Shown here piece after piece: positions 26,802 through 34,920 of a stretch of DNA of 64,000 bases (positions are counted from its first letter, which is position 1; every line of letters starts with the position of its first letter). The notes beneath the pieces were generated by a model. The model searched no databases and was not told the DNA's origin. It saw nothing but the letters and a program-made list of their open reading frames with translations. The position numbers were made by a program, and so were the translations under genes. This stretch comes from Sunxiuqinia sp963678245 (GTDB lineage: Bacteria > Bacteroidota > Bacteroidia > Bacteroidales > Prolixibacteraceae): positions 620,001-684,000 of the forward strand of contig OZ223309.1 of assembly GCA_965140765.1 (NCBI GenBank), written 5' to 3'.

Positions 26802-26835
26802 AAAAGCCCTGAAACTATTCAATTTCAAGGCTTTT
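26802..26835. terminator. Bidirectional terminator between GH78 and GH2 genes
   Basis: AAAAGCCCTGAAA (26802-26814) pairs with TTTCAAGGCTTTT (26823-26835) with one mismatch. The T-rich flanks suit both directions. It lies 45 bp past the GH2 stop on the minus strand and downstream of the plus-strand rhamnosidase. Confidence 0.7.
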
Positions 26836-26879
26836 GTTAAATTAAACATGAGTATAGAAGTCCCGGTTGACTTCCATTG

Positions 26880-28694
26880 TTAATCCTTATTCAATGAGTT
26901 GCAAATTTTTTGGTTGATTGCTTTTACCCGGTCTTCGTCAATTTTAATGACTTTTCGATCGTAGGTCATCAGTCCGTTAACTTCGCCTTCGACATCGGTT
27001 GTCTGGGTATAAACCGCTGCGGAAAATCCAGCTTTAATGAGGTTCAGTAATTGCTTGCCATACTTCACATATTCGTCGGTCACTTGGTTTTTGTTCTTAA
27101 ATTGAACGTATCCCCAATTGCGGTCGGTTGCCCAAAGGTGCTCTTCCAGAGCTAAACCGATGCCGCCGTATTCGCCTAAAACAGTAGCTCGTTGCGCGTC
27201 ATACAAATACATATCAGGATGCGGGTAGTTGTGCAGGTCAAGCATGTCGCCCACGGGATAGTGGTTACCACCGCTTGCCGGATTGACTAAACGGCTGGGA
27301 TCATAAGCCTTTGTCCACTCTACTATTTCTTTGGTTTTAAATTGTCCCCAAGCTTCGTTAAACGGAACCCAGCAAACGATTGACGGATGGGAATATAGGA
27401 AGTCCATAATGGCTTTCCATTCCGCGCGATAGTTAGCTTCCGACTCTGTACTTCTTTTCAGTTCTGTTCCATCAAAATACTTCCGGTTTTGCCATTGTGG
27501 CGAATGGCCTCCGTTGGGCATGTCTTGCCAAACCAAAATTCCCAGTTGATCACAATGTGTGTACCAGCGAGCAGGCTCAACTTTCACGTGCTTGCGGATC
27601 ATGTTATAGCCGAAATCCTTAGTTTTTACAATGTCGTATTTTAGTGCTTCGTCAGTTGCTGCTGTGTACAAGCCATCAGGCCACCATCCCTGATCTAACG
27701 GGCCAAACTGAAATACATCTTGGTTGTTCAATTGCAAACGGACAATACCGTGCTCGTCGCGTCGGGTAGATACTTTCCGCATGGCAAAATAGCTGTCCAC
27801 CTGATCAATCACCTTGCCATTGCTGAATAAGCTAACTTTCAAATCGTAAAGAAATGGTGAGTCGGTATCCCATAGTTTGGCATCCGGAATGGAGATGTCG
27901 ATCGATTGGTTGGTCGATGCTTTCACAGTCGCAATTTTTGTTGTACCATCAAATACTTCGACCTGATAAACGTCTGTGTAATTGGTTCCGTTTGAGAGTA
28001 ATTCAACTGAAAGGCGATTTTTGTCGATGTCAGGTGCTGTGCGTATATACTCAATGTATTTTTCGGCTACAGGCTCCAGCCAAACGGTTTGCCAGATTCC
28101 GGTTACTGGCGTGTACCAGATACCTTCCGGGCGACTCACTTGTTTTCCGCGTGGCTGGTATCCCTTGTCCGAAGGATCCCAAACTTTTACCACCAACTTC
28201 TGCTTGCCTGATTTTGTCAGGAATGGAGTCACATCAAACGAAAATGGCGCATAACCTCCTTCGTGTGTTCCCACTTTGATGTCGTTAATCCAGATATTAG
28301 ATCTCCAGTCGACCCCACCAAAGTGAAGTAGTACTTTTTTGTTTTTCCAGTTTGAAGGAATAGTGAATAAGCGTCTGTACCACAGTTCGTTGTCATCGCC
28401 CACACGTTTTTGAACGCCTGACAGACTTGATTCAACAGCAAATGGAACCAAAATTTCACCATCGAAACCGGAAGGTTCAGGCGACCCCACTTTTTTGATG
28501 GCATATTCCCATAGTCCGTTCAGGTTTTTCCAGTCTGCCCGTTCCATCATTGGACGTGGATATTCGGGCAGAACATTGTTAACATCAATTTCTTCGGCCC
28601 ATTTGGTTTTAATTTTATCACCTGCCGGGCTCCATTGTGCAAATGAATTTCCTAAGAATAAGCCTAGTGTAATGAATAGGATTGTTTTTCTCAT
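26880..28694 (-). CDS. GH2-family glycoside hydrolase (beta-galactosidase/glucuronidase type)
   Basis: The 604-residue enzyme has a signal peptide ending near FAQ (residue 20). A sugar-binding jelly roll (about 40-210) is followed by an immunoglobulin-like domain (about 215-310) and the TIM barrel. The acid/base is E447 in PFNEAWGQF and the nucleophile is E508 in LGEYGGIGL. The specificity (beta-galactosidase, beta-glucuronidase, beta-mannosidase or alpha-L-arabinofuranosidase) cannot be told from these motifs. It is the only intact minus-strand gene in the PUL region, and a decayed copy of the same family lies just upstream of it. It ends at a bidirectional terminator. Confidence 0.93.
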   Translation of the reverse strand: MRKTILFITLGLFLGNSFAQWSPAGDKIKTKWAEEIDVNNVLPEYPRPMMERADWKNLNGLWEYAIKKVGSPEPSGFDGEILVPFAVESSLSGVQKRVGDDNELWYRRLFTIPSNWKNKKVLLHFGGVDWRSNIWINDIKVGTHEGGYAPFSFDVTPFLTKSGKQKLVVKVWDPSDKGYQPRGKQVSRPEGIWYTPVTGIWQTVWLEPVAEKYIEYIRTAPDIDKNRLSVELLSNGTNYTDVYQVEVFDGTTKIATVKASTNQSIDISIPDAKLWDTDSPFLYDLKVSLFSNGKVIDQVDSYFAMRKVSTRRDEHGIVRLQLNNQDVFQFGPLDQGWWPDGLYTAATDEALKYDIVKTKDFGYNMIRKHVKVEPARWYTHCDQLGILVWQDMPNGGHSPQWQNRKYFDGTELKRSTESEANYRAEWKAIMDFLYSHPSIVCWVPFNEAWGQFKTKEIVEWTKAYDPSRLVNPASGGNHYPVGDMLDLHNYPHPDMYLYDAQRATVLGEYGGIGLALEEHLWATDRNWGYVQFKNKNQVTDEYVKYGKQLLNLIKAGFSAAVYTQTTDVEGEVNGLMTYDRKVIKIDEDRVKAINQKICNSLNKD

Positions 28695-28837
28695 TTTAGT
28701 AAAAAATTTGAATGAATATATGTTGATTTAATAAGTAATACTCGTTTTGATGTTCTGGTTCTTCTTCAATTGATACAAGTTAAAGCGTTGTTTTACTCAT
28801 TGATTTGGTGTCATGCAGTGAAGACGCTCGTAATGCT

Positions 28838-29047
28838 CCATTACGCCAGAAAAGGTGATTTCACATGAAGCGGAACAAGAATGTTTCCAGCCAATGCTCT
28901 TTTCCGGCAGGCAGCTCATTGTCCCCTTGCCCTTGTTGAAACTCCCACAACCTATTCAATTTAAGCCATTCGGTTTGTATCATTTGTGGATGGGGGTATT
29001 CCCGTAGCTGAAGGGGCACGTCTAAATCATCGGCTCATTTGGTCATT
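28838..29047 (-). pseudogene. Decayed N-terminal fragment of a second GH2 gene
   Basis: The minus strand reads TK, stop, ADDLDVPLQLREYPHPQM, then TEWLKLNRLWEFQQGQG, and after a one-base shift near 28885 ILVPLHVKSPFLA. This lines up with the N-terminus of the intact GH2 neighbour (EEIDVNNVLPEYPRPMM, ADWKNLNGLWEY, ILVPFAVESSLSG). A nonsense TGA stands where Trp is expected. Nothing of the catalytic part remains. The rest of the 28695-29390 gap shows no other gene I can support. Confidence 0.8.
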
Positions 29048-29390
29048 GCAGGAATTTCTTTATTTCTTCTGAAATTGGTTTATTGCCGAATTAGATACAG
29101 GAAACGGGACGCCACTACTCATCGATTGTGCGAAAATGAAGGAGAGAAAGGCACCAGTTTAAAAAGGCAGAGCACATAAATTGCTAGATTCTTGTTTTTT
29201 AGGATAAAACTCTATTTTTGGAGCTATGTGAGCTTTTCGTTTTGTTTCTTTCTCTAGATAAAAGTACTTGCGCTGAGCAAAATCAAAAAAAGTGTAGATA
29301 TTGCGTGAGTATCTTTTTCTTTGGCGTTGTATGAAATACTGGTAAGGTTTACATAGTCCCTGAGGGAGCTCATTTTTTAATTCTTTTTTG

Positions 29391-30944
29391 ATGAAGGTAA
29401 TTTTTAGGTTTCTATGGCTTTTGGTTGGTTTGCTGCTTGCTAATAGTTGTGTTTTTGAAAAATCAGAAACTGCAATAAATCCTGTATTGCCGGGAGATAG
29501 CCCAAATCCTACAGTAACCAAGATTGGTGATAGCTATTATGCATCAGCTACCAGTAATGAATGGTCGCCGTTGTTCCCAATATATAAATCCGATGATTTG
29601 AATAACTGGGAACTTATCTCTTATGTTTTTCCGGGAGGAGCTCCAGACTGGGCACATCAGAATTTCTTCGCACCGGAGCTTTCGTATGATGAGGACCAAG
29701 ATAAAATTTATGTGTATTATACTGGGCGAGATAAGTCGACTGGTAAAATTACCATTGCAATTGCGAGTGCTGATAATCCCGAGGGACCTTTTACAGATCA
29801 TGGTCCACTGATCATATCTGATCATATCGAAACCATTGATGCGTTTGAAATTAGAAACAGAGATAATACGCTATACCTGATTTGGAAAGAGGTGTATGCG
29901 CCCGGAGAACCTTCTATTATTTATGCACAGCCCATATCAGAGGATCGAAAAACGGTGTATGGTGAAAAGCATGAGCTAATTCGAAATGATAAGGAATGGG
30001 AGAATGAAATTGTTGAAGGTCCCTGTATTTTTCAGCGCGACGACTATTTTTACCTATTGTATTCGGCGGGTAAATGTTGTGATATAACCTGTGACTATAA
30101 AATTGGGGTTGCCCGGTCGAAGGATTTATTGGGTTTATGGGAGAAGTATGAAGCAAATCCGATTGTGAAGGATAATGAAATCTGGAAATGCCCTGGAACA
30201 GGAGATGTATTCAGAGAGGGACGTGACTATTACTTACTGTTTCACTCCTACAAAGCAGTTGGGGGTGATTACATTGGGCGAGAAGGTTTGTTGGAAAAGC
30301 TCCATTGGACCGATGATGACTGGCCGTATTTTGAGCGTAGCTCAGAAATGACACTTGAAAATAATAGGATTGACTATTTCGATGATTTTTCGAAAGCACT
30401 CGAGCCTTGCTGGCAGTGGCGCGCCACACAAACACTGAGCTACGCAACAGGCGAAAATGGACTAATGTTGGCGGCATCGGCCGAAAACGACCTGCTTGGG
30501 AGTTTGCTGGCTCAACCTGTAAAATCTATGAATTTTGATGTGACAGCAACAATAGATTTGAATATGAGTGGACGGGACGTTGAAGGTGGAATCTTGTTAA
30601 TTGGCGCAACCACAAATAGTTTTGGAGCACCCATGGCCGGATTGGGTATTACCGTGGGTCACGATTTGATTCAGGTGTGGATTACATCTGGGAAAGAAAA
30701 AAATGTATACGAGGCGGTATCGACTGCCGAATATGGTGATTTAATCAAATTGAAGATGAACATAAAAAACGGAGATCTTTTACAGTTTTCGGTGTCTGAT
30801 GGTGATAAGTGGGACATCATTGCTGATTCTGTTGATGCTTCAGGCTACGTTCCTTGGGGGATGGGTTTCCGATGGGGCTTGGTTTCAAAAGGCGAAACCA
30901 ATGAGTTTGTCAACATTCGAAATGTAGAACTAATTAACCGTTAG
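29391..30944 (+). CDS. GH43-like glycosidase lipoprotein with altered catalytic base
   Basis: The frame can begin with TTG 29388, but ATG 29391 is adjacent and preferred. The 517-residue lipoprotein (Cys 20 in LLANSC) has a five-bladed propeller followed by a C-terminal beta-sandwich (about 340-517). The GH43 pattern is visible in order: PGDSPNPTV at the base position, TIDAFEIRN (pKa-modulating Asp) and ENEIVEGPCIF (general acid Glu). In most GH43 members the base is the Asp of a DP pair; here that residue is Asn (NP). The enzyme may therefore be inactive, use another residue, or serve as a binding protein. Arabinofuranosidase or xylosidase activity would be the normal expectation. It is transcribed away from the GH2 gene, with the second sigma factor 99 bp downstream. 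Confidence 0.82.
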   Translation: MKVIFRFLWLLVGLLLANSCVFEKSETAINPVLPGDSPNPTVTKIGDSYYASATSNEWSPLFPIYKSDDLNNWELISYVFPGGAPDWAHQNFFAPELSYDEDQDKIYVYYTGRDKSTGKITIAIASADNPEGPFTDHGPLIISDHIETIDAFEIRNRDNTLYLIWKEVYAPGEPSIIYAQPISEDRKTVYGEKHELIRNDKEWENEIVEGPCIFQRDDYFYLLYSAGKCCDITCDYKIGVARSKDLLGLWEKYEANPIVKDNEIWKCPGTGDVFREGRDYYLLFHSYKAVGGDYIGREGLLEKLHWTDDDWPYFERSSEMTLENNRIDYFDDFSKALEPCWQWRATQTLSYATGENGLMLAASAENDLLGSLLAQPVKSMNFDVTATIDLNMSGRDVEGGILLIGATTNSFGAPMAGLGITVGHDLIQVWITSGKEKNVYEAVSTAEYGDLIKLKMNIKNGDLLQFSVSDGDKWDIIADSVDASGYVPWGMGFRWGLVSKGETNEFVNIRNVELINR

Positions 30945-31043
30945 TTAATGCGAGAAGTGAGCGAGATGAATTTTTAAAGCGAGACAGAAAGTGCAACTAT
31001 GAATAATAGAGTATCTGTACTTGCCTGAAAAGAGACAACAAGA

Positions 31044-31631
31044 TTGACGACAGAATCTAAACATATCGACAAAAATCTGCTCCGCAAACTGAAGGACGGA
31101 GATCGGTACGCTTTTCAGGTGATATTTGATGCTTACAGTGAGCGTCTTTTCCATTTTGCTTATTCATACTTGAAAGATTCAAATAATAGCGAAGAGATTG
31201 TTCAGGATGTTTTTCTTCGTCTTTGGGAGATCAAGGCTGAAATTGACGAAGACAAGTCGTTCAAAAGCTTTTTGTATAAAATGACAGTGAATCGGGTATT
31301 TAACCACTTGAAACACCAAATTGTCCGACAAAAGTACGAGGAGCATTTGATGAATCTGACCCCGGCATATAGCGACACACCCGAAGAAGAGTTGCGTAGC
31401 AAAGAATTAAGTGATAAGGTTCAGGAAGTACTGATCAAGTTGCCTGAACAAAAACGAAGAATATTTATACTGAGTCGTCTCAAAGGATATTCAAATGCTG
31501 AGATTTCAGAAGAGCTTGGGTTGTCAGTGCGAACTGTTGAGAACCAGATCTATCGGGCAACCAAATTTTTGAAAGAACACTTAAAAGACGATTTCCTGCT
31601 TTTGCTGGGATGCTGTCTTTTTCTCTTTTAA
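31044..31631 (+). CDS. ECF sigma-70 factor, PUL module B
   Basis: This 195-residue ECF sigma factor starts at TTG 31044: the upstream frame is closed by a TGA about 16 bases away and no ATG is available before region 2. Region 2 shows FDAYSERLFHFAYSYLKD and EEIVQDVFLRLWEIK. Region 4 shows SRLKGYSNAEISEELGLSVRTVENQIYRATKF. It is a close paralogue of the module C sigma factor, even sharing FLKEHLK near the end. The C-terminus is a hydrophobic run (FLLLLGCCLFLF) that could contact the membrane. Its FecR partner is C-terminally altered and its SusC is lost, so it may be an orphan regulator. Confidence 0.9.
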   Translation: MTTESKHIDKNLLRKLKDGDRYAFQVIFDAYSERLFHFAYSYLKDSNNSEEIVQDVFLRLWEIKAEIDEDKSFKSFLYKMTVNRVFNHLKHQIVRQKYEEHLMNLTPAYSDTPEEELRSKELSDKVQEVLIKLPEQKRRIFILSRLKGYSNAEISEELGLSVRTVENQIYRATKFLKEHLKDDFLLLLGCCLFLF

Positions 31632-31683
31632 TCTGAAGCCGATGAATTTTTTAGAGAAAAAAAAGATTTTTTTTTTTAGCGTG

Positions 31684-31703
31684 AGTAGCTTTTGAAAGCT
31701 ACT
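31684..31703 (+). repeat. Perfect 9-bp hairpin ahead of fecR, module B
   Basis: AGTAGCTTT, TG, AAAGCTACT forms a perfect stem that ends 5-17 bases before the possible fecR starts (31709 or 31721), preceded by T-rich sequence. It may modulate translation; without a following U tract it is not a terminator. Confidence 0.45.
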
Positions 31704-31720
31704 TGTATATGATATTGAAG

Positions 31721-32719
31721 ATGAAAGCTAATCAAAACATAGAAAAACATTTTAAAAGGTTGCTTGAAAAATTTCAGGCAGTAGATTGTACAGCTTCCGA
31801 GCTCAAAGAGTTAGAGCAATTGGTTCAGGATGAATCCAGCGCCTCTGAAATTGAGAATACGATGTATTTGGAGCTGAAAGAGGAAGATTATCAGGAGCTA
31901 GTTGCTTTTGATAAAGCAAAGTTATCTCGGAGACTTGAATACAAAATAAATGAACGTATCGTTGATCCAGAACCTGTAATTCGAAAACTTCCACGTTTTT
32001 ATCGCTTGTCGTCAGTGGCGGCTATTTTGGTGTTGCTGATTGTGGTTAGTGGGTTAGCAACTTATTTTGTCAGTGAGAGGCAAGCTGTGGAGCAACAACC
32101 CATTTCTTACAGCGAAATTGTAGCCCCGCTTGGGGCCAAAACACAGGTTGTTTTACCAGATGGTACTGTGGTGTGGTTGAATGCAGGAAGCAAACTCACC
32201 TACTCAACAAATTTCAACATGAGTAGTCGGTTAGTATATTTGGAAGGCGAAGGTTATTTTCAAGTGGCAAAGAATAAGGAAAAACCTTTTGTGGTTGATG
32301 CTTTCGGATTTTTGGTTGAGGGAGGCGAAACCGAGTTTAATGTGAAGGCCTACCAGGATGATCCAACAATAGAGGCTGTCTTGGTCGAAGGAAAAGTTTG
32401 GCTAAACCACAGGACTGAAACAATAACCAGTGATGTTTCGCTTGGACGAAAGTATAAAGCAACTTTTTATAAGCAGTCCAATGTGACAGCGTTAAGTCAT
32501 GGGCGGCAGCCACGTTTGGTGATCAGTCCGAATGTTGACCCAAAGCCAATTATTTCGTGGAAGAATGACCGGCGCATCCCACTAAAAAGCGAATCGCTGG
32601 ACAACATGCTGATTCAGCCGGGAAAGGATTTGGTTATTTGGTCTGATCTAAATCGAAAGGAGTTTCTTCGTTATGGAAAAACAGGGTGGATGAAAAAGCT
32701 AAATCCGGATTTCAGTTAA
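31721..32719 (+). CDS. FecR-family anti-sigma factor with decayed C-terminus, module B
   Basis: I take ATG 31721 (MKANQNIEKHFKRLLEKF) by comparison with the module C paralogue; ATG 31709 is possible. The 332-residue protein keeps the N-terminal sigma-binding part, one membrane helix (VAAILVLLIVVSGLATYFV) and most of the FecR domain (VVLPDGTVVWLNAGSKLTY). Two places look damaged. The usual LGTEFN motif reads EGGETEFN. Past VDPKPIISWKND the DUF4974-like C-terminal domain, clear in module C, is unrecognisable and about 30 residues shorter. Without it the protein may not read a SusC signal, which fits the loss of the SusC gene downstream. Confidence 0.8.
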   Translation: MKANQNIEKHFKRLLEKFQAVDCTASELKELEQLVQDESSASEIENTMYLELKEEDYQELVAFDKAKLSRRLEYKINERIVDPEPVIRKLPRFYRLSSVAAILVLLIVVSGLATYFVSERQAVEQQPISYSEIVAPLGAKTQVVLPDGTVVWLNAGSKLTYSTNFNMSSRLVYLEGEGYFQVAKNKEKPFVVDAFGFLVEGGETEFNVKAYQDDPTIEAVLVEGKVWLNHRTETITSDVSLGRKYKATFYKQSNVTALSHGRQPRLVISPNVDPKPIISWKNDRRIPLKSESLDNMLIQPGKDLVIWSDLNRKEFLRYGKTGWMKKLNPDFS

Positions 32720-32901
32720 AACATGAGTTTGAGATATAGATAAAAAAACGAATAAGAAAGATAAAACCTAACAGAAAATAGAAAGGAAGCAGATTTTGCA
32801 GATCCGCCCCCTTTTGAAAAATAGTTAATCAGATTTGTGCTTCTTGAATTGGTCGTTCTAGCGAAAGCACTAGTCGAATAAACCTATAAAAATCCAAATT
32901 T

Positions 32902-32997
32902 ATGAAAAAAACGAATGATCTAAATTCTTTTCAGAGGAAAACTTTCAATCGAGTGTTTTCAAAACAATGCATATTCTTGCCTGATACAGAGACTTAA
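32902..32997 (+). pseudogene. Relic of a SusC start after fecR, module B
   Basis: A 31-codon frame begins MKKTNDLNSFQRKTFNRVF, much like SusC leader peptides, and stops before any STN domain. The sequence ahead of it resembles the fecR-susC spacer of module C: AAAGGAAGCAGAT near 32783 and CTTTTGAAAAATAGTTAAT near 32811 match AAAAGGAACAGAT and CTTTTGAAAAATGATTGAG. So the original SusC appears to have been deleted. The remainder of the 32720-33440 gap is AT-rich; a 47-codon frame at 33283-33426 has no recognisable identity. Confidence 0.5.
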
Positions 32998-33440
32998 TTA
33001 TCTGTTTCTGACCTTGGTTTATTTCAAAAAAGCAATGGCTTAATAAGAGTTCACGACTTTGCATTTGGTGTTAAAGTGGTGCTTCACTGTTGGCGTTAGT
33101 TGCATCATTGATAGTTGCCATTGGGCATCTGTTAGCATTCACACGTCTTCAAAAGTGAGTAAGTTAATTTTCTAGCGTTTTATATTGCTGGCAGTCAGCT
33201 TTTTATTGGTTGTGTGCTACAGTCATAATAAACCTAAATAATCTAACTATGAACACGAACTTAAAAATCTAAAGTAAAACTTATGAAGAAAAACAAAAAA
33301 TGTAACGATTCACCTGTTTTTGGTAAGGAAAATCAATCATTTTGCTTTGTAAAAAAATCGGTGAGTATAGGTGATATACAGTTAATCCCTTTTGGGATAA
33401 GTAAGTTAGAGGTTACGCACTTTTAAATTTGTTAACCTAA

Positions 33441-34895
33441 ATGATTATGAAAATGAAAAAATTCATTACAACGGGTCGGAAGACCATTTATTGGGTGATG
33501 ATGCTATTGTTGGCTCTTTTTTATGTGAGCTGTAGCGACGATGGCATCAAACCAACCGAGACTGTAATAAGCGCTGAACCTTATGACCCGTCTATGCCGG
33601 TTGAAATCACTGATTTTATACCCGGTTCCGGTGGCGTAGGTCAACGTCTGGTGATTTATGGAGAAAACTTTGGGAACGATCCCGAATTAATCCACGTGTA
33701 TATCGGAGGGAAAGAGGCCGTCGTAATTGGAGTTAATAGCGAGAGTCTTTATTGCATCGTACCGGAAAAAGCTTATGCTGGTAATATAGAGATATATATG
33801 GGCGATCAACCAGATGTACTCGCTGTAGGATCAGAGGCTTTCGCATATGAGCGAAAAATGGTGGTAAGTACACTGGCGGGATATCGAAACGAACGGGACG
33901 ATCAGGGTTGGCTTAATGGTCACTTCGATGACGCGGCCGGATTTCGGGAGCCAGCTTTCATGAAGTTTGATCCGCTAAATCCAAAACATCTTTATGTGTC
34001 GTACGATCATGGTCCTGGGATTTACTTAATTGATTTTGAAGATAGCACGGTTACCCAACACCTGACTTCCTCCGCAGGAAACTGGAACCGCCTTCGGAGT
34101 CTCGATTTTACTATAGATGGAGAGTATATGGTTGTGTCTCACGACCAGTGGGATCCGAATGGAATTAGCACCTCAATTATGTCAAGAAATAATAGATTTA
34201 AGGATCCCCAGATTCTGACAACATCGAGAGCAGCTAACGGAGCCTCTATTCACCCTGTGAATGGCGAAATGTACTTTAATGGCTACGAGAAGGGAGAGTT
34301 CTACCGCTTTGATGTCATGAATTCGAAACCAGTTATTGGCGATGCTGGACTGGGAACGAAGGACTATGAAACCCTATTCTTGGTTCAGGATAATGGATGG
34401 GAGTTCAACATTCAAATTCATCCTTCAGGAAACTATGCATATATCGTTGTGGTCAACCAGCATTACATTTTACGGACTGACTACAACTGGGATGAACAAC
34501 GATTTAGCCAACCCTATTTGGTTTGTGGCGAACCAAGATCCGGAGGTTGGGAAGATGGCGTGGGCTCGAAAGTCCGCTTAAGAAATCCTTATCAAGGAGT
34601 GTTTGTGAAAAATGCTGAATATGCGGGAGCAGACGACGAATATGACTTCTACTTTACGGAGCAGCACAATCACGATATTCGTATTCTGACGCCACAGGGC
34701 AAGGTAACAACATTTGCTGGACGCGGGAGTTCCAGCATCAATCCAGACCCTTGGGGATATGTTAACGGGGATCTGCGTCAGGAAGCCCGCTTTGACCAAC
34801 CGACAGGCTTAGCATATAATGAGACAGAAAAAGCATTCTACGTGATGGATCATCAGAATCGCCGTCTCCGCAAAATAGCCTTGGAGGATGAATAA
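33441..34895 (+). CDS. IPT/TIG-domain and NHL-type propeller surface lipoprotein
   Basis: The 484-residue lipoprotein has a lipobox Cys at 31 (LLALFYVSC) and an N-terminal IPT/TIG immunoglobulin-like domain (about 50-135; ITDFIPGSGGVGQRLVIYGENFG). An NHL-like beta-propeller follows to the C-terminus (FDQPTGLAYNETEKAFYV, DHQNRRLRKI). Such proteins accompany SusCD pairs and are thought to bind glycan at the cell surface, in the role of SusE/SusF. It lies 25 bp ahead of the SusC start and should be co-transcribed. Close in-frame ATGs at 33447 and 33453 are alternative starts. It has no catalytic motif that I can see. Confidence 0.88.
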   Translation: MIMKMKKFITTGRKTIYWVMMLLLALFYVSCSDDGIKPTETVISAEPYDPSMPVEITDFIPGSGGVGQRLVIYGENFGNDPELIHVYIGGKEAVVIGVNSESLYCIVPEKAYAGNIEIYMGDQPDVLAVGSEAFAYERKMVVSTLAGYRNERDDQGWLNGHFDDAAGFREPAFMKFDPLNPKHLYVSYDHGPGIYLIDFEDSTVTQHLTSSAGNWNRLRSLDFTIDGEYMVVSHDQWDPNGISTSIMSRNNRFKDPQILTTSRAANGASIHPVNGEMYFNGYEKGEFYRFDVMNSKPVIGDAGLGTKDYETLFLVQDNGWEFNIQIHPSGNYAYIVVVNQHYILRTDYNWDEQRFSQPYLVCGEPRSGGWEDGVGSKVRLRNPYQGVFVKNAEYAGADDEYDFYFTEQHNHDIRILTPQGKVTTFAGRGSSSINPDPWGYVNGDLRQEARFDQPTGLAYNETEKAFYVMDHQNRRLRKIALEDE

Positions 34896-34920
34896 ACTAA
34901 AAAATAAACACACTGATTTT

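Noticed and set aside
33283..33426. 47-codon open frame before the TIG/NHL gene
   Set aside because: No recognisable motif; it lies in an AT-rich decayed spacer.
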